Below the pieces are notes generated by a model. The model was not told where the DNA came from. It saw nothing but the letters and a program-made list of their open reading frames with translations, and did not search any database. From RGIG3528 sp045640725 (GTDB lineage: Bacteria > Bacillota > Clostridia > Lachnospirales > Lachnospiraceae), in contig JAZUFN010000035.1 in NCBI GenBank assembly GCA_045640725.1, positions 1-16,219 of the forward strand: DNA of 16,219 nucleotides. The letters are read 5' to 3'. Numbering within the stretch: the first letter of the stretch is position 1; the number at the start of each line of letters is the position of its first letter. Position numbers and translations under genes: made by a program. Below are positions 7,192-13,112 of the stretch, in pieces.

Positions 7192-8058
7192 ATGAATAAA
7201 GCAGTCAAATTTTTACTGGATATATTAAGAGGTGTTGTAATAGGTGTGGCCAACGTAATTCCCGGTGTTTCAGGAGGTACCATGATGGTATCCATGGGTG
7301 TATATGATGACCTGATTGAGTCCATTAATGGCCTTTTTAAGCATTTTAAGAAAAGTATTGTGACACTTCTTCCCTACGTTATCGGTATGCTTTTAGGCAT
7401 TGTAGGTTTTGCGAAGCTTATTAAGATTCTTTTCGAGTACGCGCCTATTCCTACAGCTCTTCTTTTCATAGGACTTATCTTTGGTGGTATTCCTATGATG
7501 TTTAAAAGGGTTAAAAAATCAAAGATTGATGTGGTTTCCATAATCCTCTTTGTCCTCTTCCTTGGCCTTGTTATTGGTCTGGAGATTTTAGGACAGCATG
7601 CAGGTGTGGAGAAGGTTCTTACAGTCAGCTTTGTAGGCCTTTTGGTGGCTTTTGGTCTGGGACTTATAGCCTCAGCTACTATGATTATCCCTGGTGTGTC
7701 AGGCTCCATGGTCATGATGATTTTGGGCTATTACAATTCTATCATTGATACAGTCAACGGACTTGTAGACGGTCTGGTAGAGCGTGACATCACTCGTATC
7801 CTGAACTGCGTAGGTGTTCTTCTGCCTTTTGGTATCGGTGTTCTTGCTGGTATTTTTGGAGTAGCCAAGGGTATTAAATGGCTTTTGGATCACTATGAAT
7901 CCAAGACCTACTGTGCTATTTTAGGTCTGGTAGTTGCTTCTCCTTATCCTGTATATGTACATGCAGGTATTACTTCTTTCCCTCCTTTGATGATATGTAT
8001 TGGTGTGCTTTGCCTGGCACTTGGTCTGTTCGGAGCGTATAAACTTGGGGACAAATAA
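7192..8058 (+). CDS. DUF368 family membrane protein, polyprenyl-phosphate transporter (PopT-like)
   Basis: A 288-residue polytopic membrane protein. DUF368 proteins such as S. aureus PopT return undecaprenyl phosphate to the cytoplasmic face for reuse in cell-wall synthesis (established for relatives). The diagnostic IPGVSGG motif occurs twice: GVANVIPGVSGGTM at 18-31 and SATMIIPGVSGSMVMMILG at 161-179. This is the inverted-repeat architecture of the family, with eight or so hydrophobic helices between and after them. The ATG at 7192 has a perfect AGGAGG 5 bases upstream. An earlier in-frame start at 7138 would overlap the methyltransferase gene and lacks such a site. Its final codons overlap the start of the metal-binding protein gene. 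It contributes to envelope synthesis and has no obvious functional link to metal uptake. Confidence 0.92.
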   Translation: MNKAVKFLLDILRGVVIGVANVIPGVSGGTMMVSMGVYDDLIESINGLFKHFKKSIVTLLPYVIGMLLGIVGFAKLIKILFEYAPIPTALLFIGLIFGGIPMMFKRVKKSKIDVVSIILFVLFLGLVIGLEILGQHAGVEKVLTVSFVGLLVAFGLGLIASATMIIPGVSGSMVMMILGYYNSIIDTVNGLVDGLVERDITRILNCVGVLLPFGIGVLAGIFGVAKGIKWLLDHYESKTYCAILGLVVASPYPVYVHAGITSFPPLMICIGVLCLALGLFGAYKLGDK

Positions 8059-8989
8059 AGCCTTTTTCAAAAAATTAATATACTTACTGGCAGTGATGGT
8101 GCTGATAAGCATACTGGGTATCATCATTTGCCTTAGTAGCTACAAAAAGCAGCCCGTTTCGCAGGATACGCCTCATGGACTTCAAGTAGTGACCTCATTC
8201 CATCCTATGTATATCCTGACCAAAAATCTGCTTAGATACTCAGATGCTGAGATTTCCAATATGACTACCGGTCTGTCCGGCTGTCTTCATGATTATCAGG
8301 TGACCACAGAGGACATGAGGAAGCTGTCAAAGGCTGATGTATTTGTGGTAAATGGTATGGGCATGGAAAGCTTTTTATCAGCTGTTGCCCGGAAAAACAA
8401 GCATCTTACCATATTTGCCGCTTCCGGTGACATGGATATGGATGAGGATGACCATCACGACCATGATGAAAATGGCCATCTTTGGATGAATCCTTCTCTG
8501 TATTTAGAAGAGCTTAACAATCTCCATGCTGCATTTACAGATTACTTTCTGGCTAAAGGTCAGGAGGAAAAGGTGAATGGCATGCTGTTAACCTACAAGG
8601 AGTACGGAGAAAAGGTGCTGAAGCTGGTACATAAGTACAACGACCTGGCAAAAGACCTGCCAAAGGACCTGTATGTTATCTGTTACAATGAAGCCTTTGA
8701 AGTATTTGCAGAAGGCCTGGGTATGAATATCATATCAGTATTTTCGCTGGATGAGGACGAAATGCCTTCCGCAGGCGAGATAGCTGATGCCATAAATGAA
8801 GCGAAAAAGCATGATAAAGTGTTGATTTTAATAGAAAAAGAACTGGCTTATCACGCTGATAAAGTAGTAAATGAAACCGGTGCTACAAAGGTCTATGTGG
8901 ATCCGCTCACCGGTGGTGATGACGCCTATGACAGTTACATTAACGGAATGACCGAAAATATTGATGCGATTACGCAGAGTATGAGATGA
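8045..8989 (+). CDS. Metal (probably zinc) ABC transporter substrate-binding protein, ZnuA/TroA family
   Basis: Extracytoplasmic cluster A-I receptor of 314 residues that delivers Zn2+ (or Mn2+) to the permease two genes downstream. Ligand-type residues are H82 in GCLHDYQ, H145 in GHLWMN after a His/Asp-rich loop (DMDEDDHHDHDENGH, 131-145), and D286 in VYVDPLTGG. At the third ligand site, where relatives have HDAF or EGAF, this protein has NEAF (N215, E216). No ATG suits the N-terminus. TTG at 8045 has GGAG 9 bases before it and gives a good signal sequence (K5, K9, K10, then hydrophobic 11-30). The next ATG (8096) would remove all positive charge. C29 lacks a proper lipobox because I28 occupies the -1 site, so anchoring is uncertain. 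It overlaps the upstream gene by 14 bases and the next by 4. Confidence 0.9.
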   Translation: MGTNKAFFKKLIYLLAVMVLISILGIIICLSSYKKQPVSQDTPHGLQVVTSFHPMYILTKNLLRYSDAEISNMTTGLSGCLHDYQVTTEDMRKLSKADVFVVNGMGMESFLSAVARKNKHLTIFAASGDMDMDEDDHHDHDENGHLWMNPSLYLEELNNLHAAFTDYFLAKGQEEKVNGMLLTYKEYGEKVLKLVHKYNDLAKDLPKDLYVICYNEAFEVFAEGLGMNIISVFSLDEDEMPSAGEIADAINEAKKHDKVLILIEKELAYHADKVVNETGATKVYVDPLTGGDDAYDSYINGMTENIDAITQSMR

Positions 8990-9816
8990 AAAAAGACCTG
9001 AGACTCAAACAGAATACGGAGCTGGCAGAGATTATTGACGACGAGAAAGCTGCTCTCTTTAAAAGCGGTAAGGTAAAAAAAGGCAGTAAAAATGCCTCTT
9101 GCGGCTTTCATAAAGTAGAGATTACTGACCTTTCCGTCCATTCAGGAGCTACAAAAATCCTGGATAATATCAATATCTCTATTTACTGTGGCAAGCTTAC
9201 CGTAATAATAGGAAAAAACGGTGCGGGGAAATCTACTTTTATTAAGTCTATACTGGGTGAGAGAAAGTACAGTGGCAGTATAGCTTTTAAAGACACCAAG
9301 AATAATACCATTTCGAGGCTGAAGGTAGGATATGTGCCGCAGAAGCTGGATATTGATCCCAATACTCCTGTTTCCGTATATGACCTTATGGCGGGGTATA
9401 TCAGCCGTATTCCCGTATTTCTGGTGAAAAACAAAAAATTATATGAAAGAGTGCAGAGAAGACTGGCTCTTTTTGAAGCCGAAAGCCTTATAGATAAGCG
9501 TGTTTGCGACTTGTCAGGAGGAGAGCTTCAGAGAGTTCTGCTGGCTATAGCCTGCACACCGGTTCCCAATCTTCTGCTTTTGGACGAGCCGGTATCCGGT
9601 ATTGATAAAAACGGCAGAGAGCTTTTTTACCAGATTCTGTCTGAGCTAAAGAAAAGCTACGATCTGTCTGTTATTCTGGTTTCACATGACTTTGATCTGA
9701 CTGCAAAATATGCAGACAACGTGGTGCTGATCGATAAGACGGTAGTGGCCTCCGGTACAGCGGAGGAAGTAATGTCTTCAAAAGCTTTTAAGGACACATT
9801 TTCAAATCTGAACTAA
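8986..9816 (+). CDS. Metal ABC transporter ATP-binding protein (ZnuC-like)
   Basis: Cytoplasmic ATPase of 276 residues that powers the metal importer. Walker A GKNGAGKST is at 76-84, the Q-loop glutamine in VGYVPQK at 119, the signature LSGGELQR at 176-183, Walker B LLLLDEP at 196-202, the D-loop SGID at 204-207 and the switch histidine in SHD at 234. A charged 42-residue N-terminal extension (rich in Lys, Glu and Asp) precedes the first beta strand. Most ZnuC-like proteins begin within a few residues of that strand. The ATG at 8986 forms an ATGA overlap with the preceding stop, which indicates translational coupling. Upstream ribosome-site match is weak. An alternative internal start with a better site was not seen before the ABC domain. 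The permease follows after 10 bases. Confidence 0.93.
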   Translation: MKKDLRLKQNTELAEIIDDEKAALFKSGKVKKGSKNASCGFHKVEITDLSVHSGATKILDNINISIYCGKLTVIIGKNGAGKSTFIKSILGERKYSGSIAFKDTKNNTISRLKVGYVPQKLDIDPNTPVSVYDLMAGYISRIPVFLVKNKKLYERVQRRLALFEAESLIDKRVCDLSGGELQRVLLAIACTPVPNLLLLDEPVSGIDKNGRELFYQILSELKKSYDLSVILVSHDFDLTAKYADNVVLIDKTVVASGTAEEVMSSKAFKDTFSNLN

Positions 9817-9826
9817 AGGACAAGCT

Positions 9827-10630
9827 ATGAATTTTCTTGAATATGATTTCATGAAAAACGCATTAATTGCCATAATCATTATTACACCTATGTTTGGTAT
9901 TCTGGGTACCATGGTAGTATCCAACAGAATGGCCTATTTTTCCGATGCATTGGGTCATTCTGCCTTTACGGGTGTAGCACTGGGAGTGCTTCTCGGTATC
10001 ACTGATACTGATATTTCCATGATTATTTTTGCTATTATTTTTGCCCTTTTGCTTAATTTGATCAAATATAAAAATGTGGTATCCGCAGATACCATTATTT
10101 CGGTTTTCTCTTCACTGGCAGTAGCTATAGGACTTTGTATTTTATCCAGAAACGGTTCATTTTCCAGGTATTCGGCACTTTTAGTGGGAGATATCTTAAA
10201 TGTTACAGTGACAGATAATATTAAGCTTTTGGTAGCCTTACTGCTTACCATCCTGGTGTGGATTTTCTTCTATAATGGCCTGTCAGGCATTGGTATTAAC
10301 AAAAGTATCGCTTCTTCCAAGGGTATTCCGGTTATTCTTTATGAAAATATTTTTTCCTGCCTGCTGGCGGTGGTAGTTATGTTTTCAGTACGCATGGTAG
10401 GCATCCTTATCATAAATGCCTTATTAATCCTGCCGGCAGCGGCTGCCAGGAATCTTGCTGTAAATGCCAGGGAATATCACCTGTTTTCCTTGATAATTGC
10501 TGTTTTTTCAGGTGTTAGCGGCCTCATTATGAGCTATTACCTTAATGTGGCAGCGGGGCCAATGATAGCAATAATTGCATCGATAATATTCTTTGCAGCA
10601 TTTTTCGGGCGCAAGATTGGGCGGGAGTAA
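9827..10630 (+). CDS. Metal ABC transporter permease, ABC-3 family (ZnuB-like)
   Basis: Membrane channel of the zinc/manganese importer, 267 residues with about eight hydrophobic helices. The family pattern is clear: FSDALGHSAFTGVALGV at 38-54 near the second helix, and VGILIINALLILPAAAAR at 191-208, which is the late conserved segment of ABC-3 permeases. The protein has the usual length. The ATG at 9827 has AAAGGA 6 bases upstream. It follows the ATPase gene by 10 bases and is followed after 3 bases by the HTH/Panacea-like gene. Metal specificity cannot be judged from the permease. I assign zinc mainly from the His-rich loop of the binding protein. Confidence 0.93.
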   Translation: MNFLEYDFMKNALIAIIIITPMFGILGTMVVSNRMAYFSDALGHSAFTGVALGVLLGITDTDISMIIFAIIFALLLNLIKYKNVVSADTIISVFSSLAVAIGLCILSRNGSFSRYSALLVGDILNVTVTDNIKLLVALLLTILVWIFFYNGLSGIGINKSIASSKGIPVILYENIFSCLLAVVVMFSVRMVGILIINALLILPAAAARNLAVNAREYHLFSLIIAVFSGVSGLIMSYYLNVAAGPMIAIIASIIFFAAFFGRKIGRE

Positions 10631-10633
10631 GAG

Positions 10634-11398
10634 ATGATTGATACTAAAGATAAACTGGTTCAGGTAATAGAGAATTACAACATAGGAAAAAAGCCCCTTG
10701 CCAGACTGCTGGGATGGGGAGAGACCACCATTATAAATCAGCTTAAGGGTAATGGTATCAGTCCGGAATTTGCTCAGAAAATAGATGAAATCTGGGAAAA
10801 TCCATCGGAATTTGAGGCTGTACTGGAGGCTAATAAGGACAAGATAACAGCTGTAGCCTATAAAAAGGCCAGAGAGGCCTTGGCCAGAAAGCTCATGCAG
10901 AATAAGACGGCTTTAATTGTTATGTATCTCAGCAAAAAGGCCAATTACGACATAGCCCCTTATGCCCTGGAAGCCACACTCTTTTATGGACAGGCCGCCT
11001 TTCTTATGACCAAGGGAATGCCGCTTTTTGATGACGATGTACTTTATAAAAAAGGCAACATCATGCCCTATCCCGGGGTATACGTAAGGCTTATTAAATC
11101 CGGCACCACACAGACCTTTACCAAGGTAAATATGGAGCTTCTTCGTCAGGATGAGAAGGAAGTGCTGGATGCCACTCTGAAATTAATAAACGGCTACAGT
11201 CCCAATGCAGTAAAAAAGCTTTTGAAAATAGACAGGGCCGGATTACTGTCCCTGCAAAGGGATATGGTGGAAAGTGCTGAAGGCTTTATTATTTCTCTGT
11301 CGGATCTACAGCTTTACTTCGCCAAGGAAGTATTGCAGAATGGCTTTGAAGAAGTAAAAGATTTTAAAAAGTATTTTGAAAGTAAATTGAAGAAATAA
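10634..11398 (+). CDS. HTH protein with probable Panacea (SocA-like, DUF4065) domain
   Basis: A 254-residue soluble protein. Residues 18-55 read as a helix-turn-helix (KPLARLLGWGETTIINQLKG followed by ISPEFAQKIDEIW), resembling an XRE or MqsA-like DNA-binding segment. Residues about 90-235 have the order of a Panacea domain: LFYGQAAFLMTKGMPLFDDD at 116-135 (family LYxxQAxxLxxxGxPLFdd), then YPGVYVRL at 146-153 where relatives have GPVVPxVY, then VLDATLKLINGYSPNAVKKL at 177-196. In other bacteria Panacea domains neutralise diverse toxins next door. No toxin-sized gene lies beside it here. It starts 3 bases after the metal permease stop with GGGAG upstream and is the last gene before a strong terminator. 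It could be an operon regulator rather than an antitoxin. The domain call is by pattern only. Confidence 0.6.
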   Translation: MIDTKDKLVQVIENYNIGKKPLARLLGWGETTIINQLKGNGISPEFAQKIDEIWENPSEFEAVLEANKDKITAVAYKKAREALARKLMQNKTALIVMYLSKKANYDIAPYALEATLFYGQAAFLMTKGMPLFDDDVLYKKGNIMPYPGVYVRLIKSGTTQTFTKVNMELLRQDEKEVLDATLKLINGYSPNAVKKLLKIDRAGLLSLQRDMVESAEGFIISLSDLQLYFAKEVLQNGFEEVKDFKKYFESKLKK

Positions 11399-11436
11399 AA
11401 AACCGGAGAACGATTGGATTCGCTCTCCGGTTTTTT
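11396..11436 (+). terminator. Strong intrinsic terminator, probably bidirectional
   Basis: CCGGAGA (11403-11409) pairs with TCTCCGG (11424-11430), extended by CGA/TCG inside and A/T pairs outside. Six Ts follow at 11431-11436. The A-run at 11396-11402 gives a U-tract on the other strand too, so it can also stop the coiled-coil gene transcript coming from the right. Confidence 0.93.
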
Positions 11437-11468
11437 GTGAATAGCCTGGTGGATAGTAGGATCAAGCT

Positions 11469-12488
11469 TTAATTATAATTATCGTAAATTATCGCGCCAT
11501 CTTTGTTATAAATAGTCCATGGTGTTAAAAATATCAGCGAGAGATCATCGTGGTGTAAGCCCCGGGAGCTGATGTAGGTAAAACCATTAGTATCAAGACA
11601 TGTGAATACAACATTCAGTTCGGAATAATTGCTGTTTACCGGTATGATGATTTCTTTTGGATCATAGTGATCGCGATCGGTAAACTGTCTTTCTGTAACC
11701 TTTTCACCATCTACGTATACGACGAAGCCTGATTCGACAACGGAGACAGCATCGGTTTCAGTATAATTCAGGAAAACCCCGATTTCGGAATCTGATTTGG
11801 ACGAAATAAAGCATTTAAATCGTGGTAAAAATTTACTCATTAAATCGATATGTAAATCAAGGGACTGAAATGCGGTATTTCCATTAATATTTGCATATTT
11901 AAAGTAAAAATCCGTGTAGTGACTGATGAAGACGTTTACCGGGATAGTAACTACATATTCAGCACCGAAAGTGTGGCCCTCATAATGCTCATCTTCAAAT
12001 ACAACGCCCAGGGGAGTGATATTTTCCTTGGGGAGAATGTGTAAAATAACATCTCCGCAGCTGGTGGCAGCGTCAAATTTTCCGTACTCGACCTGCACAT
12101 TGCTAAATGGAATATCCTGTTGTCTCAGTGTCTCATTCAGGTCCGTTACATTTTGATTAAGGTCTGCAACCTTTTGATTAAGCTCCGCTACCCTATTGGA
12201 AAGGTTAAATATATTAACTTTGGTAAAGTATTCAAAATCTTTGATTGTGTTATTAAGCTCGTCGATTTTGATATTGGTCATCACAAACACAATGATTAAG
12301 CCCACAATACCCGCTGCCAGCAGGAATTGTGATATTGATAAAGCTTTAGATGGCTTGGCCTGGTCATTTTCGTAATCTCTGTTTCTGAGCTTCTTATTGA
12401 TGTTGTGTTTATAGATAAAATAGTAAACAATTGCAAGTAGTGTAACCAGCAAAATAATAATAATACTGAAAAAAGCGACTCCGTCCAT
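11469..12488 (-). CDS. Hypothetical two-helix membrane protein with coiled coil and beta-rich C-terminal domain
   Basis: A 339-residue protein I do not recognise. It has a membrane segment at 4-26, a basic/polar linker at 27-50 (KHNINKKLRNRDYE), and a second membrane segment at 54-72. Residues 73-122 form a coiled coil with near-perfect heptads (VAELNQK, VADLNQN, VTDLNET). The remaining 215 residues look beta-rich with many aromatic and Asp/Asn residues, and contain only two or three cysteines. The two helices place the coiled coil and C-terminal domain on the same side as the N-terminus. That side is extracellular if the basic linker is cytoplasmic (positive-inside inference). The ATG at 12488 has AAGGAG 11 bases upstream, a rather long spacing. 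It follows the LytTR gene by 15 bases, so the pair is one unit. It may be the sensor or target of that regulator. Confidence 0.8.
   Translation of the reverse strand: MDGVAFFSIIIILLVTLLAIVYYFIYKHNINKKLRNRDYENDQAKPSKALSISQFLLAAGIVGLIIVFVMTNIKIDELNNTIKDFEYFTKVNIFNLSNRVAELNQKVADLNQNVTDLNETLRQQDIPFSNVQVEYGKFDAATSCGDVILHILPKENITPLGVVFEDEHYEGHTFGAEYVVTIPVNVFISHYTDFYFKYANINGNTAFQSLDLHIDLMSKFLPRFKCFISSKSDSEIGVFLNYTETDAVSVVESGFVVYVDGEKVTERQFTDRDHYDPKEIIIPVNSNYSELNVVFTCLDTNGFTYISSRGLHHDDLSLIFLTPWTIYNKDGAIIYDNYN
12132..12194 (-). repeat. Three tandem 21-base units encoding coiled-coil heptads
   Basis: Units at 12132-12152, 12153-12173 and 12174-12194 each encode one heptad. The last two share TTGATTAAG and differ at only a few bases, while the first is more diverged. 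They are in frame, so copy-number change would lengthen or shorten the coiled coil by whole heptads. Confidence 0.6.
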
Positions 12489-12503
12489 TTATGTTCTAAC
12501 TCC

Positions 12504-12953
12504 TTAAATCTTAAATGTTTCTTTAAATTGATTGTAATAACTTCTGGTAACCTCGTGGTGGCAACCATCCTTCATTTTCAATAAATATTTCATGGAGAGG
12601 GTGGGGAAAATTTCTATGATTTCAGCCTTTGCCACAATAACAGATTTATTGATTCGTATGTATTTTTTGGGATCCAGTAGCTGTTCCATCTGATAAAGCG
12701 GGTCTGAGCTGAAAAAGGTACCATTTTGTGTGGTGACCTCCAGCTGGTGACCAAAGCTTTCCAGATACATTATCTGATCCAGAGCTATCACTACCCTGTC
12801 TCCATTTTCCCTTCGTACCGTTATGTGGGTTTGGTTATTATCTTTTTCGCTAAGGATATATTCCGCTTCCGGGGTAATTTCTATTCCTTTTTCTTCCAAA
12901 AAGTCTTTTACCTCGTGGTAATTATCCTTAGAGATCCTTAGATGAATTCGCAT
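12504..12953 (-). CDS. LytTR-domain DNA-binding regulator without receiver domain
   Basis: A 149-residue cytosolic transcription factor. The LytTR DNA-binding domain covers about 45-149: IMYLESFGHQLEV at 61-73, FSSDPLYQMEQLL at 81-93, then YIRINKSVIVAKAEIIEI (98-115), which corresponds to the F.R.HKS.LVN.. segment, and VTRSYYNQFKETF at the end. The first 40 residues replace the usual response-regulator receiver domain. This is the stand-alone layout typical of LytTR proteins paired with small membrane proteins (for example DUF3021 partners), which control them without phosphorylation in studied cases. The partner here is not DUF3021. I use the ATG at 12953 because GGAG lies 5 bases upstream. 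The ATG at 12971 has no ribosome site. It lies after the typA terminator and has its own promoter with an inverted repeat. Confidence 0.88.
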   Translation of the reverse strand: MRIHLRISKDNYHEVKDFLEEKGIEITPEAEYILSEKDNNQTHITVRRENGDRVVIALDQIMYLESFGHQLEVTTQNGTFFSSDPLYQMEQLLDPKKYIRINKSVIVAKAEIIEIFPTLSMKYLLKMKDGCHHEVTRSYYNQFKETFKI

Positions 12954-12991
12954 AAATACTCCGTTTCTCATTCATGAATGTTACAGACGTC

Positions 12992-13019
12992 ATTATATAT
13001 GGAAAAATCATTTATGCAA
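12992..13019 (-). promoter_or_regulatory. Promoter of the LytTR/coiled-coil unit
   Basis: On the minus strand, TTGCAT (13014-13019) and a perfect TATAAT (12992-12997) are 16 bases apart. The leader is about 32 bases. The -35 box overlaps one arm of an inverted repeat. Confidence 0.65.
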
Positions 13020-13043
13020 TATATTCTGCATATCATGCATAAA
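13011..13043 (-). promoter_or_regulatory. Inverted repeat, candidate operator over the LytTR promoter
   Basis: TTTATGCA (13011-13018) and TGCATAAA (13036-13043) are perfect 8-base arms around a 17-base spacer. On the minus strand TATGCATGA and TATGCAGAA also form 9-base direct repeats in phase with the -35 region. No U-tract follows, so it is not a terminator. It may bind the LytTR protein itself (inference). Confidence 0.5.
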
Positions 13044-13056
13044 ACTAAGCATGTCT

Positions 13057-13099
13057 TACAATAATAAAAGGGACGCAGGTTTATAAAAGGCGTCCCTTT
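13057..13099 (-). terminator. Intrinsic terminator of typA
   Basis: AAAGGGACGC (13067-13076) and GCGTCCCTTT (13090-13099) form a perfect ten-pair stem with a 13-base loop. On the minus strand it is followed by a U-rich tract (TTTTATTATT). It starts 14 bases after the typA stop. Confidence 0.88.
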
Positions 13100-13112
13100 G
13101 TATTCCTATACA

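Noticed and set aside
10255..11398. Hidden toxin gene beside the Panacea-like protein
   Set aside because: The flanks are fully occupied by the permease and a terminator, and I found no convincing small frame with a ribosome site on either strand.
13011..13043. Terminator formed by the TTTATGCA/TGCATAAA repeat
   Set aside because: The arms are A/T-rich, the loop is long and no U-tract follows. The typA terminator next to it is far stronger.
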